From contig CAVNZM010000001.1 in assembly GCA_963693365.1 (NCBI GenBank), positions 19,406,001 through 19,470,000 on the forward strand: a stretch of 64,000 bases of DNA, read 5' to 3'. The DNA is from Amoebidium appalachense. Its lineage: Eukaryota; Ichthyosporea. Under the pieces are notes generated by a model, which worked only from the letters and a program-made list of their open reading frames with translations, searched no databases and was not told where the DNA came from. This document shows, piece by piece, positions 1 to 41,536 of this stretch (positions are counted from its first letter, which is position 1; every line of letters begins with the position of its first letter). The position numbers were made by a program, and so were the translations under genes.

Positions 1-242
1 AGCTGCAGTTTCCATTAGACCCCCACCCGAATTTGCAGCGGCGGGGAGGCATCTAAGGCGGGGGGGCTCGGAATCGGATGGGGTATTTGGGGCCAGGGAG
101 GTGAGCACGGTCTTGCAGTAGGGGCACTTGGCGGTAGTCACTAGCCATTGGTCCACACATGCGGGGTGGAACACATGGGTGCAGGGTAGGCGCCGCACTT
201 GCTCTCCCTCCTGAGTCGTTCACGCATGCTCGTGTGAGAATA

Positions 243-321
<79 letters not shown>

Positions 322-783
322 CAAGAACCTCCCCAAACCTATCGAACCCCCCCCCCCCCCCCCCTCTCCCCTCCCCCCCCCCCCCCCCCCCCACCCATCA
401 CTACCGAAAGACGAAAACTCACATTTGAGTTTGCCAGGCACCAAATGCAGCTAGCCGTCCTTTCTACAAGGCAGTTAGTCCACGCTTAAATGAAGGTGCG
501 TAAACAGTCTACGGTGTAATGTATTCTTCCGAAGCACTCTTGGGTGCCCCTATATCCTTCGTCCACCCCTTAAATATCGCTAAACACATACTCTTGTTCC
601 TTTTCTTCTACCCCAACTTCTGGATTCGGGGTGTCTGATCAGACGAGAGGTATACAATGTGTTACAGAGTACAAATGATGCATTCATGACGGACAACACA
701 ATACAGGGGGGTGGGCGGGCGGGCGGGTAAGGAGTGAAGGTTATTTTTTTTCCCCCCCTCTTTCTTTTTCTTTCTTTCTTTTT

Positions 784-863
<80 letters not shown>

Positions 864-1062
864 CACTACACACCTCATAATCCTCCAAGCAGATACCACA
901 ACCACCACAAAAGACCACCCCCTGACTCTCCGGGTCATCCTTCTCAGTAGGTTTGCGGTATTGAAGCAACGGCAGACCTGTCACTGCCTTTGTTCTCAGC
1001 TGCCTCAGTTCAACATCCGCATCAGATTCCAATACTTGAACACGTGTATCCCCTTGACGTTG

Positions 1063-1118
<56 letters not shown>

Positions 1119-2979
1119 GCATGATAATTTGCAGAGAGGGAAGGAGGGAGAGTGGGGAGGGGGGAAGGAGTTTGAGGCAAAACGATCTGCATGTATTCAA
1201 AAAAAGACGAACGGATAATGAGACGAACGGAGAGAGGGGAGAGAGAGAGGGGGGGGGGGGGGGGAGGGGGGGGGGGAGGGAGGGAGGGGGAGAGAAAGGG
1301 AGAGAGGGGGGAGGGGGAGAGAGAGAGACAAAAAGAGAAAGAGAGAGGGAGGGAGAGAGAGAGAGGGGGGGGGGGGGGGGGAGAAGGGAGGGAGGGAGGG
1401 AGGGATGTTGGCCGCAGTGTTTACGATGGGCAAGAGTGCAGTCTGCAAGCAGCAAAAACAAACAACAACATGGGTCTATGTGCAACCGAACAGATACATG
1501 GGTGTACTTCTTTGATAGGGGATGGATCTCTCTCGTACCGTTTTCCCACAACATCATTCAGCTCCTAGCTACTTGTCTCTCCCTAGGTGTGCTTTGGGAT
1601 ACCCATATGCTCGCGCATACAAGTAAATCAGAGAATTTGCCGATGCCATGCTTTGCCACTTCTTAGTTCTAAATCTTACCCCCCCCCCCCCCCCCCCCAT
1701 AATAATAAAAATAACAATCGTAATAATAATAACAACTAGATAATTAAAAAAAAATTAAAGAGAAAACACACGTTTTTCCCATGTGGTAATCCCTTTGCTC
1801 AAATGCTAGCACACAAGTACGCGCGCGCGTGTGTGTGTGTGTGTGTGCGCGCGTGCGCGTGTGTTTGTGTGTATTTCTGTGCGTTTGTGTGTGTTCGCGT
1901 ACACGCACATGTTTGGCGTGCATGTGTACTTGTGCAAGAGTGCGTGGTGGGACGTAAGTAACCATGGGGGTTTTCAACATACCAGAGCATATTTCCGTGC
2001 TAAGTACAGCATCTGCCACATGACGACTGTAGCAAACAGCAACCCGAGCACCATTAGCACCATTCTCAGCTTGTTGCTCGGAGGGTTCTCTTTTTCTCCG
2101 CTCTCTCCCTCCTTGCTTACCCCGACCAATAAAGCACCGTAGGTGTTTCCTCCTCCCGAAGCAGACGCAGTGAGATAAGAGAGGATGGATTGGTAGGTGG
2201 TGGCATTTACGCAAATGAAGGGGATGGGGCGCCTTGCTGTTATGTTCTGTGGAGTATTGTTATGTAAGTGTTGGAATGAGGCCGGCCAAGTCCCTTCTTT
2301 TTTCCACGTATGATTTTGGTTTGTGTGTGGATGTGTGTGTGGAATCATGATATCGGAACGAATGGAGGCTTTGTGCCATGCACTTGCTAGGTTGTGCCTG
2401 AATGCACAGAATAAGACAAACACCCCTTCTTATAGTTTGTGTTGCAGTTTCTATTCAGTGACTTTTTTTTTATTTCCTTCCCAAATTTTCCTAGCCTTTT
2501 TCTCCTTTTTTTTATTACTATCATTAATTAGCTGGCAGGAGGAGATATGCATCAGAACTTAGCACACCAACACAACCTGCAAAAGGTGTAGGGGCAGCCA
2601 TCTGAGCACAGGTGTACAGAGGGAAGCACCAAGATATAAACCCAAACCCACAAAGACCCACACACCTGTGGTGGCCAGTTAGTCTCATCATAGCTGATGG
2701 TCGTATTGTCCCCCACCAATCCCGTCTGATTTCCCTTAACCCCGGGAATGTTTTTCCTGGATTCACTACTTAGGGCCTGCGCGTTTCCATCATTCGACTT
2801 TGTTGAATTGCTTTCGATTTTTTGAACCATTTCCGGGCCAATGATCAAGCCACTTGCACCGGAAAACCAGGCATTTTCCATTTTTTGTTGTATTGGACAA
2901 CCCCCAGCCATGGTAAGAGCCATCCATGCCCGACCGGAAGAAGGGCGGCTGAGAGGACCACAGGCGAGAGTTGGAACCG

Positions 2980-3017
<38 letters not shown>

Positions 3018-3829
3018 GAGTGTGTGCATGTGTTGAGTGTGAGTATTAGTGTTGAGCGTGTGGAAAGTGTCTGTGTGTGTCTGTGTGTGTCTGTGTGTGT
3101 GTGTGTGTGACTGTGTGCGGGCAAATCAGCATGATGGGACGTGAAAGGGCGGGTAGCATTTTTCTGTAAGGCTTTTTGCACAGTTTTAGATGTCCAGATG
3201 CGTATCTGCCCATAGAGACAATGTGCAGAGCGCCACACACACGAAAAGTATTTACCCACTGGCACACCGTCTGCACGTACACAACCACACGCGGCACAGG
3301 CGCACATCATCCAGGCAGAGCAGGCAGCCCCCTCTCAGAGCTCCCCCCGGCTCCCAGCTATTCTCTAACCAGTTACTAAATACTCAAGAAATACATGCAC
3401 ACTGGGCTACCCGCATCCACCACCCCACCCTGATTGGTGATGCAGGCCCGCGCGGAGTATTCAAGAATATATACGTGTCTGTCACTACGGTTGTACACAA
3501 CAGCGGCTGATTCAGATGTCCAAAAACAATAGTCTGCGTCAAAATGTGCTGAAAGGAATATAGTAAAAAGAAACCCTTACCAATACAAGCAGAACAGGAT
3601 CGTCAAAGGTTGGCTCTGCATTTGACTGGCAGAAGCGCGCGGTAAAGGAAGCAATTGGCTGCCCACCCTCCCCATCCTTTACCGACCCCACGGTAATAAA
3701 GGCTGTGGCGCCGACATTTTGTGCGTGTGAAGATGGTGTGGTGACAAGAAACGAAAGTAGAAGAGGCGCCAAAAGAGAACCGATGGACTGCCTTCTCCGA
3801 CAGCCGCCAGGTCGCCCTACACACGGCAT
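1..3829 (-). CDS. PA-TM-RING (RNF13/RNF167/Goliath-type) E3 ubiquitin ligase, 3' end outside window
   Basis: Predicted endomembrane RING-H2 ubiquitin ligase. Five exons join in phase 0: 3829-3581, 2980-2666, 2246-1983, 1062-874 and 210-1. The coding frame is still open at base 1, after about 409 residues. Exon 1 starts with a basic stretch and a hydrophobic signal peptide (about residues 1-36, ending near SSHAQ). Exon 2 carries a protease-associated domain with the [12 protein letters not shown]...GASGLIIG pattern. The end of exon 3 is a single TM segment ([19 protein letters not shown]) followed by basic residues. The RING-H2 finger is split between exons 4 and 5: CGICLEDYE, then [16 protein letters not shown], then CPYC, with all eight zinc ligands present. 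This order (signal, PA, TM, cytosolic RING) defines the PA-TM-RING family; which member it is cannot be settled. Two of the acceptors, at 1063 and 2981, are formed by (CA)nCAG. Confidence 0.85.
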
Positions 3830-5693
3830 TCGAACGAGTACTTGTGTGAATATTCGTCGAGGAGCAAAAGCGTGGGGCTAAAACAGGATCCAGAACTATA
3901 AATCGTGATTTTGGTATTGTCAACAGTCGGTAAGAATGGTGTTTGCTTCGAAGAAAACTTCGTCTCACACCCAGCTCCGAGACAAACCTCTCTCCCCTCC
4001 CTCCACCTGCCTCAAAAACTCTGGATATCACGTGTTCTTCAGATGATGGGAAGCTTGCACAAAGTCATATATTTGCGTCCGTGACGCTTCTCTTCAGGAA
4101 GCTGGGTAAACCACCATAAAACTCACATATATAGAATACAAAAAAAAAACCAATAAGTCTCTGGGGTCAGTGAGACTCTCGGGAGGGCGAGAAAAACAAC
4201 ACGCACAAGCAGGGGTGTAAACAAAAAAAGAAACTGTTTTCATGTGACGACTTGTGTACGAAACATGAGGTAAGAGCTCTGTGTGGCGTTGGGCAGCCAA
4301 TAGGATAAGCCCATGGAATAAAGAGTATAGGGGGTAAAAAAGCTTCATCGAACTGATGATGGAATGCATTTGTTCTTTTACAAAAAAAAGACCCTAAATA
4401 GAGCTCCAGGTGTGGAGTAATATCTTTGTATAATAAAATAACAAAGGAGCTAACTATTGCGTTTGAAATGCGTGTTCTAAATGGAGCTCCATTCCTTCCT
4501 TATCGGTCACCGAGACTGTTGATGCGATACCTTATCTCTACGCATGCGCACTGCGCAGCCGTGGGTTGTAGCCGATGAGCACTGGTTTTTGGTTGGTACC
4601 TCTCGGAAGGGCTCCAAAGTAGGTGTACCTATTGTATATTAGGAATATGCTTCACGGTGCCCGTGTGACTGGCAAGTGGGCCCCATTCTGCTGATAAACT
4701 GCGGTGATTTAGCCCGGTGGAACAAATAAGCCAAGTTACTTCCGGTCATGAGTCTTCCTGTTCACACGTGCAGGCACGTCCGGGAATCCATCCATGGTCA
4801 CGATGGCCACCACGTGCAAAGCCATGGCCATGTTGACCTAGGCATCATCTATGCGTTGCCCTGCACATAAGGAGCCGGTGCGTGTGTGTTGCACTGTAGG
4901 AATTAATTATACTGTACAGAGAGCGGGCGAAGCCTTGAAACCCTTGGGCATCTCCATATTCACTTAGGGGCTGGTGTACAACTCCGAATCCAGCACTAGC
5001 AATCCAGGATGACCAGCCAATGCAAGGCAATGATTTGCAGGTGATTGTGCGCGCATGCGCACTCTTTATTCACTCAAAAGCCTGTTTTCGCCTTGCCACC
5101 ACAAGTCAAGCTTGGGGTTGACGCATTCGTTGCTAAATATTGCAATGCCAAAAAACACAGTAGAGGCAATAAGTTCAAACTGCCCACTAAATCAGTGCAC
5201 TGCAACAAAAAGAAAGAGCCAAGTGCTAGAAGGGTGCACGGACACTACCCCACACAGCTGTTCAAGGCTCGCACAAAATCTATCATTAAACATACGTACA
5301 TAATCAGCTCCGCTTTACTAAGTTTATAGACTCCTTCGTGCCATACCGATGGACAGGATGCTACACATTGGTTGGTCGAGCACACTTTGGGTCGTTGCCT
5401 TAGAAAATATCCCAGCTAAGCGCACAATCTTTGTTTATATGACATCCTGTCCGTGTGTCACGGTGTGCGTAAATGTGTGTCTGCACGCGCTCACATTAGG
5501 GGGCTCTCGATGCACAGATGATATCTTCGAAACGTAGGTCGTCGGTTATTATGTATGCATCACTCCCCACAGGTCCCATGCATGTGGGAGCACGGAGGGA
5601 AAGGGAAGTGTGAATGCATGTGTGTATGCGTTTGCATGTATGTGTTTGTGTGTGTGTGCTTTGTTTGGAGTGAGGGGGGGGGGGGGGGGGATG
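3830..5693. other. Gap between ligase start and CEP135 stop
   Basis: Mostly unique sequence with few microsatellites, unlike the introns on both sides. It should contain the promoter of the ligase gene (just above 3829) and the CEP135 3' UTR (down to about 5065). No further coding frame or RNA gene is supported. Confidence 0.5.
5065..5070 (-). other. Candidate poly(A) signal of CEP135
   Basis: AATAAA on the minus strand, about 620 bases past the CEP135 stop and before the neighbouring ligase gene begins. Position is plausible; usage is not shown. Confidence 0.35.
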
Positions 5694-26283
<20,590 letters not shown>

Positions 26284-27091
26284 GTTCACACATGGTGATC
26301 CACAAGCATCAACCTTTCGACAAATTGAGGAAAAAACAACGCATGCCCCCAGGAAAATGGGAAGGCTTTCTTTATCTTAAAGGTTCACAGTGTGTATATT
26401 GGCTCCATTCGTTTGGTACCCAGCGAAACCGGGCCGACACCAAAACTGCTGTCACTTGATCTTGACTGCTGCAGTTCGTCTTTGTACCAACATGAATTTG
26501 ACCTGAAATCGTGTAATCTTGCTATTTTTTCTGGTTTTTGTGCAACATGTATACCTCAAGCGTCCATAAAACTTAACATTTATGGTGGCTGGCTTTGCTG
26601 CTCTTTATTTTGAGCCCTGACAGTCGGTGCGTCCGGGCGTGAGCTCAGCTTTGTACTTGTACTTGTACAGGCGGCTCAATTTTGAACGGGGCGCCAACGG
26701 GCGGCAACCGCCCTATCCGATTAGGCGATCGATTAGGTCAGGTTATGCGATTGTAAATGAAGCAAAAGATCGGTATCGACGTCTTGTTTTCCTCAAACGT
26801 TTGATCCAAGCTGGAATCGAACAACAAATACACAGCTAACATAAGTACATGATGACCTACATAGACGTTTGTGCACCACAGATTCCTATTTTTATTATCA
26901 GGGCATTACGGAAGCAGAATCCAATACGGAGGCCGAATTAGAGCAAGGTGTTTGGGAGAGAGGATGGATTTGGCAACGGTAGATATGTGGCGCGATTAGG
27001 TTAAGACAGAGTATGCATAGCTACATGCACAACTTCGGAATGAAGAAATCCGGGCGAACACAAGAAGGTAAGCAACGGTACATAATCAATC

Positions 27092-27168
<77 letters not shown>

Positions 27169-27658
27169 CGCGCGCGCGCGAGTGCGTGCGCGTGTGTGCC
27201 TGCGTGTGAGCACGCATGTGTGTGAAGTCGCCCTTAATCGGATAAATTCAAGCTATGTTGAATAGGGTTCTTGCAGCCTCAGGTCTGCTCGTTGTTGACG
27301 GAGCAGGGGGGGAAGAGATTCAGCTTGAGTTCAACTAGCCTGAACAACCGGGCATCGACACCGTCTGGGCTATACAAACATATAATCCTGTGCATTTGTT
27401 TTCGTTGCAGAGTCAACTTAAGTTATGCCAAGGCTTGGTCTATTCTCACAAACAACTTACTTTGGGCTTCGGCTACCGCTATTTCGAACACGAGAGAATC
27501 ATTTATGGGGCATTCCAAAATAACACCATCGCTTCTGAGTCTAAACAATCCAACTGAATATGAACAACATACTGAATGACTCAGATTGAACGATTGCAGT
27601 GTCCCCACAAACCTAATGTCTGCACCTGTAATTTCGTAAAGTCGGACAGGTTGCCTGG
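26284..27658. other. Gap between CEP135 start and PRELI stop
   Basis: Contains the CEP135 promoter/5' UTR side and the PRELI 3' UTR. A (TG)n tract of about 75 bases occupies 27092-27167, next to a CG-alternating stretch. No coding exon is supported. Confidence 0.5.
26891..26896 (-). other. Candidate poly(A) signal of the PRELI gene
   Basis: AATAAA on the minus strand, about 760 bases past the PRELI stop and 600 bases before the CEP135 start. A second AATAAA lies at 26604-26609. Confidence 0.3.
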
Positions 27659-28047
27659 TCATGCCCCTGCCTCTGGTTTCGACTGCTTGATGCCAGGGAT
27701 AATTCCTTGTGTGGCTGAGGGGTCTTTGGAATGTCTTTCCAGCAGTTTCTCCATCACCTGTGGGCCCTAGCTATGAGTAATGGGGCAAACGTGGTTGTGA
27801 TGAAGTAGTGAGGAGGTGAGTGAGGGAGGACGGTGGTAGATGAAGGGGGGAAAGGCTACGGGATGGAGAAGGAGGGATAGGAGCAGGATGAGAGGGGAGG
27901 GGGCGGGGCGGGGTGGGGGGTGGGGGGCGGGGGGAGGGTGCGGGGGAAGGGAGAAGGGGGTAAGGGGAGGGATTGTGTGTCTTCACCACAAGTAACACGA
28001 CGTTGTGTGTGTGCGCACGCATGTGTCTGTGTGTGTGTGTGTTTGTG

Positions 28048-28129
<82 letters not shown>

Positions 28130-29173
28130 GTGCGTGTGTGTGTGTGTATGCGTGTGTGCGTGTTGGGGGAAGGAGACGAGGAAGCGAGAGGGTAGGAAGG
28201 GGGGGGAAAGGGGGGGGGGGGGGATGAAAAGAAACGGGTTTGGGAAACACACGTGAATAGGTTGTGAGCATACTAATATAACGAGGATACAGGTTGGTGG
28301 CCATGGCCTTTACCAGGATATCGGTGCAGAGAGGTCTTTACCGAAATTGAATGAGCGCCGGCCGGATGGGTTGGGTTGGGGGGGGTTTTTTCTTCTTCTT
28401 TTTTTTTTTGGGGGGGGGGGGAGGGGGGGGGGGGGGGGGGGGGAGATATTGTGGGAGGCCGTAGGGTGTAAGCATCAAGGCATCAAATAAGAAAGGAAAA
28501 TGCAAGGCCGCAATTAGATGGGGTACAGCCCACCAGGCAACACAGAGTTAAAGCATGCAGGGGGGGGGGGGGGGGGGGGGGGGGGAGGGGGGGATCTATT
28601 GATCTATTCCAATCGAGTAGGGAAGAGATTGGACGGGAAGGGGGGGAGGGGGGAGGGGGGAGTGGTGGTGGTGGTGGTGGGGGAAGGGGGGGGGGGGGGG
28701 GGGGCAGGGAGAGGCAGGCGGGGAGGGGGGAGGGGGGCCGGGGCGGGGGGGAGGTGGGAGGTGGGGAGGAGGGGAAGGGGGGGGTTTGATACCTTAATGC
28801 CCTCGTGAGCCCCATGGGTGCAATATCTCACTATGAACATCTCAAGCATAGAGTTGATGAAAGGACCACACCCGTACACGTCCACAGTCCCTCTCTGCTT
28901 CAACGTAGTCCAATTGGGGTTTTCTTCACTCACGGCATATTCGCTCTTTTCGTACATGTGCCCGTATTCGATGTATGTTTGGTTTTGCGTAAATGTGGTC
29001 ATTGTGCGTTTGTGTGAGTTTAGCTCGATGTCTTCTTCGACATAGAAGTACTTGTGACCAAGGAGCCTTCGTGCCAGTGCTGGCGCTGTGTTTTCGACTT
29101 TTGCAACGCGCTTGGTCTGTGTTGTGTGTATGTGTTGGGGGGGGGGGGGGGGGGGAGGGCGGGGAAGGAGGGG

Positions 29174-29208
<35 letters not shown>

Positions 29209-29579
29209 CGTGTGTGTGTGTGTGCATACGTGTGTGCCTTGTGGGGGGGGAGGGGTGGAGAGGGGGGTGGGAGTTAGGGAGGGGGATCAGGTGGGGACTA
29301 CCAGCCTCAGGGGAGGTGAGGGGAGAGGGAGACACGTGAGTGGGAGGAAGTGGCTGTGTGCATACGTATGTGTGTGGGCCGAAATTTAGCCGGAGTGGGC
29401 AAAAAAAAGCTGGCACGTGGGGACGAGGAGGACGAGAGCCAGAGGGCTATGGGGGGAAGGGGGGGGACTCAACACGTGAAAGATTCGAGCTTTCAGGGTC
29501 ATATGACTGGGCAGTGCCGACAAATAAGCAGCTTAAATTAGGCCTGGCTGTTGGAAGACGGCGGGGAGGAGGACGAGAA

Positions 29580-29618
<39 letters not shown>

Positions 29619-29874
29619 AAATATGGCCACTCGGACACCCGTGGTCGACCAGAAAGAAGGATGAGAGAAGATTGCCATTTAAAAATAAGAGAACAGAAAG
29701 TAGAGTGCCGTGCACAACAAGCAGCAAAGTGATAGCAGGGGGAAGAAGTAAAGCTGAAAACATGTGCAGTACAGATGTCCAAGTGTAACAGGAAGAGAGG
29801 AGAATGGGAAAGAAGACGGAGAGGGGGAGGGCGAGGGCGGGACAAGGGAGGGGTATGGCTCAGGTCGAAGGGAA

Positions 29875-29907
<33 letters not shown>

Positions 29908-30346
29908 AGGAGGGGTGGAGGGGGCGAAGGGGGGGCCCAAAAACAGGAAGAAAAAGTAATAAGGGAAGGGAAGGCACTACGGGGAAAAGGAGGATGGGTG
30001 GGAGGAGAAGGGGAAGAGGGGCGGGGGGAGGGGAGGGGGGGGAGGGGGGGAGGGGGGGGGGGGGGGGGGGGATCGCGTGTATTGAGCGAAACGGATGGGA
30101 GGAGGGAGAGGCAAGGAGGAGGGGAGGAGGGGGGAAGGAAAAGGAGGAGGGGGAGGGGGGGGGGGGGAGGCTGGTGGGGGGGGGGGGGGGGGGGGTCAGC
30201 ACCTTCAGGCACTCTGCGTCCAGGTGCTGCTCCTCTATGCGTATCTCTACCACCTCAGGAGTCTCGCTGTGCTTGTTCCAGTATGTCTCTGCCACCTGCT
30301 CGAACGGATACTTGTACGTGTGAAATATATCTGCTGACCGCGGCAT
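27659..30346 (-). CDS. PRELI/MSF1-domain protein (intermembrane phospholipid transfer family)
   Basis: Three exons join in phase 0: 30346-30203, 29116-28793 and 27757-27659 (stop TGA), encoding 188 residues, the usual size for a free-standing PRELI-domain protein. The start MPRSADIFHTYKYPFEQVAETYW carries the family's N-terminal aromatic motif (compare VYKYPFE in SEC14L1 and the F-x-HP/YPxE/Q-x-V pattern in PRELID/SLMO). Exon 2 has YTKR-like TKRVAKVENTAPAL, then the strand-rich ENPNWTTLKQRGTVDV segment and the C-terminal amphipathic helix of the fold. Exon 3 completes the helix (VMEKLLERHS) and a short polar tail. PRELI proteins carry phosphatidic acid or phosphatidylserine between mitochondrial membranes with TRIAP1-type partners. 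The sequence around the start resembles the PRELI domain of SEC14L1, but no CRAL-TRIO or GOLD domain follows, so the family is clear and the paralogue is not. Confidence 0.82.
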
Positions 30347-32609
30347 TTTCTTGGTTGTTTAAACACAACCAACCCTGTATGATGAACTTAGAGACTGGAA
30401 GAGAGTGTGAGGAGGACCTGATGGTGCTTAGATTTTAGAGCATACGTACAAGTGCTTCAATACAGTTTGAGCAGCGTTCAACAAGCAACAAGGACGCCTC
30501 TGCGATGGTGAAGAATAGGGTAGACGGCTCCGTGTTGTGCTCAACTATTCGTGCTAAAAAAATTACAAGACAGGAAAAAGCAAATACCGTAAAAATCCGG
30601 TCAGTCGGGAAAACGAACACAACAACTATTTTGATCCAGCCTGTTCAATGTCTTGCTACGTGCACAGTGACGAACGTTGTTGTGGTACCGGTGCAACCAG
30701 GGATGTGTCGGGTTGGGTCGACCCGAGAACCAACCCGGCCGGGTCGGCGTTACCCAACCCCGACCCGGGGCATTTTTGCTCAAACCCGGTCGGCTTTATG
30801 ACCCGGCGGGTCAGACCCGTACCCAGCCCGACCGATGGCTCTGACCCGGTCAGTTCCCGCCGGGTCAGGGTAAAGCATGATATATTAACCATAATAAGTA
30901 GTAAATTTGGATTGATTAATTAATTGGTTTTCAGGGATTGCACAGTGAACTAATAACAATACAATATTTTAATCATGTCCATATATGGTAGTATAAACAT
31001 TGCCGAGGCATAGTTAGCTACAGTAGTAGAGTACTGAGGCTAGGCTAGCGCTTTAATATAAAAAGAGAAAGAAAAAGAAAAAGAAAAAAGAGAGAGACAA
31101 TCGTAACTGCTGTGCACGTTACGTTGTGTTTGCATATAATTAGTCACCACTACCAAGCTCTATATAATCAAGTAAGCCGCAAGCACACGAGCACTGTCTG
31201 TTCACATGTAGACACCATGCGTGGAAAAGCCACACACACACCGCGAGCACATGTGCACACACAGCACGCACGCACGCAAGCATATCACACACACACACAC
31301 ACGTGCACACACAAACACACACACACACACACATGAATACATGTACACACGTATATGGCCAGTCCGGGCGAACACCCGAGGTTTTCGCATTTGGTAACCC
31401 GCGGGTCAACCCGATCACAAGGGTCCAAGACCCGAGAACCAACCCGGCCCGGACCGAATAAAAGACGACCCGGCCCGAGATCCACCCGGCCTTTGCGTAA
31501 ACCCGCCCGAGACCACGGCCCTCTGAAAAAAAGACGAGACCCACCCGGCCAGTGACCGACACATCCCTGGTGGCAACGCGGCCAGGATTGGCACAGATCT
31601 GGGTTGGAATGTCGTTTGTTTACGTTTTCCTAAAATAGGCTATCTTGTTACCGTAAAAAGCTACTAAACCGCATACCAATTGGTAGATATGACGTGCAAT
31701 TTGATTGGATTACACACCCAACCGGCACACATGGCAGCGAATTAGAATGCTTGCCGGTGACATCACCGGTGAAACTATTTTAGCAATAAACTAAGTGTAT
31801 TAAACATGTTTACTTTAAAGACTTATAATATAAAGCGTTATTGATCTTGACTTTTACTATCACGCTTTTGTTGATACTTTGTAGTTGGTGATTTCCGGCG
31901 GGGCTTCAAATACTGGGTGAACGAACAGTCGAACACCAGTGTCACCGTGTGCACACGGCGTACAAAGCATGCAACATTCACTCTCGTTCTGGTAAGAAAT
32001 ATGGTATTACTTAGGTGAGTTATAATATATTATTCATATAATAATACGTAGAATTCAGCATTATTTACAGCCAAACGGAAAGCAGTGTGGAAATGGAGCA
32101 ATGATAAGTCGACCTCAATCGACTGTGCAGTTCCATACCCTGCATGTGACCTTGACAGCTGTGCACATTCCGAATTCATCACTTTTTTCTCTTGAACCTT
32201 TTTTTTGACAACACAACTTTTGTTGGTGAAGAGAAAGACCGGTTGAAACGATATTTTTTTTATTATTCGGTAAGTATTGCTTCAAGCTGGTTTTTATTTT
32301 TTACCGCTGGGTATGCAAAGAGAATAATATTCGTATTGTCTGCGTAAGGTTGTTTCTTAAAAAAATGGCGCATCGGATCCAAGATCTCAAGCCCTCCGTT
32401 CTACCCGTGCCAGTCATGGTTCCTGGGGGTTATGGTTTAAACAGTTAGTGACTGCTGCATTTGGGACGTGGCACGGGTGATGTGTCAGTGATGACCTTTT
32501 GGGGGCGGGAGGCTTCCACCAGAAAGAAAGGGGCAGGAGATGGGGGAAGAGAGATGAATTATTAGGGAAGGGGAGGGGGTGGGGTGGGGGGAGGAGGGGG
32601 GTGGGGGGT

Positions 32610-32660
<51 letters not shown>

Positions 32661-32820
32661 GGGGGGAGGGACATAGTGGAGAAGAAACTTCTTCTCCAAG
32701 GAATTATATTGGACTTATTCTGCTGGTAACCATTGGTCGCCTGTACATGGTATTTGCCAACAGTTCAATGGTGGCTCTCATAGGCTCACACTTGCTCCCC
32801 CACTGTGTCCAGGCACTAAG
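30347..32820. other. Divergent intergenic region between PRELI and legumain
   Basis: Apart from the hAT-like element at 30698-31569, the sequence is AT-rich and unique. It must hold both promoters, which fire in opposite directions. A G-rich tract of about 55 bases (32607-32660) lies about 160 bases before the legumain start. A tiny frame, ATG 32365 to stop 32448 (27 codons), could be an upstream ORF but has no support. Confidence 0.5.
30698..31569. mobile_element. Non-autonomous hAT-like DNA transposon (872 bp)
   Basis: The left end CAGGGATGTGTCGG and right end CCGACACATCCCTG are exact inverted repeats. They are flanked by GGTGCAAC (30690-30697) and GTGGCAAC (31570-31577), an 8-bp target duplication with two differences. 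CAG-type ends and 8-bp duplications are hAT hallmarks. Both subterminal regions are dense in GGGTCGACCCG/AACCCGGCC-type motifs that can pair with each other over about 150 bp. The middle is AT-rich, with AAAAAG and (CA)n repeats. No transposase frame is present, so it would need an enzyme supplied in trans. Confidence 0.72.
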
Positions 32821-40426
<7,606 letters not shown>

Positions 40427-40829
40427 CGGTTGTAGAGTTGCTTCGTAGGACTGGTAATGTTGGCTTATCGGCTGCTCTACAAAGTTTAACTCCGTGGATA
40501 CCTACCTGTTCAGGCGAGAGATTTGCAAGCTTGCCCGTGACAGAGTGATTCAAGTGTGGCTAAGCCGTTTTTATAGCAGGTAGATGTTGGTATCTTAGAA
40601 GTGTGTTGTGCAGTGTTATATTTTTATTGTAGTTTTTATGTATGTGGCATGGCTACTGTGCTACTTGTAATTTGCTTGCATGATCCGTTTAAAGACGGGG
40701 GCCTGCACAGAGCCATTTACTCCACTGTGATCATTGTTTGCTTCAAAAGTGCATGGCAGCGCAGTGTGTGTTAGCAGTCACTCTTTTCTACTTCCAAGGG
40801 CACTGCTGGACCAGCATATTTTTAAATCG

Positions 40830-40835
40830 ATTAAA
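40830..40835 (+). other. Candidate poly(A) signal of legumain
   Basis: ATTAAA followed by an A-run, about 400 bases after the legumain stop. It is a common variant signal. Confidence 0.3.
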
Positions 40836-40881
40836 AAAATGCAAACCTCAGAATTCATGAACCGCGGCCGACGGCCTCCCC

Positions 40882-40928
<47 letters not shown>

Positions 40929-41346
40929 ACACACACACCACCAACACCAACACCAACACCAACACCATTATACACTCAGGAATAAGATGTCTATTATTAG
41001 GTCTTAACAAACGTTAAAAATGTATAACACCTAAATACATATAACCTTCCTGTAGAACTGGTCTTCTCTAGCTGATGGTACTATTGATCAATTACCACGC
41101 TTTTACTGTACACGTGCTATACAGTGGAGATCTAATAAGATAGTATAAGGTGGCATCGTTTGCATGCCCAAACAACACACACACACACCAGTTTAAACGG
41201 TCATGTATCGCCAAATGTAGTGTGATAGAAAACATAATACCGCAACACACACACACGACACATTCACAACAGACACACAGAAAGATAGCCTACCTGAAAA
41301 TTACAACATCCTTGATTTTATACTAAACACACGTAACTATGACCTG

Positions 41347-41352
41347 TTTATT
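41347..41352 (-). other. Candidate poly(A) signal of the two-TM gene
   Basis: AATAAA on the minus strand, about 600 bases beyond the stop at 41956. Convergent with the legumain 3' end. Confidence 0.3.
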
Positions 41353-41397
41353 AGATGTATTGATTGGCTTGAGAAACACATCATTACATAATTCTAG

Positions 41398-41465
<68 letters not shown>

Positions 41466-41505
41466 AGCCGATACCGAGTGTCTCAGGGGAGCAGAGCCCC
41501 GGGAA

Positions 41506-41536
<31 letters not shown>

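Noticed and set aside
580-1557. Long minus-strand open frame rich in Ser, Leu, Pro and (TH)n
   Set aside because: Almost all of it is microsatellite translated through; only the 1062-874 part is a genuine exon of the PA-TM-RING gene.
32365-32448. 27-codon frame upstream of legumain
   Set aside because: Too short to support; no homology or context beyond lying in the putative 5' region.
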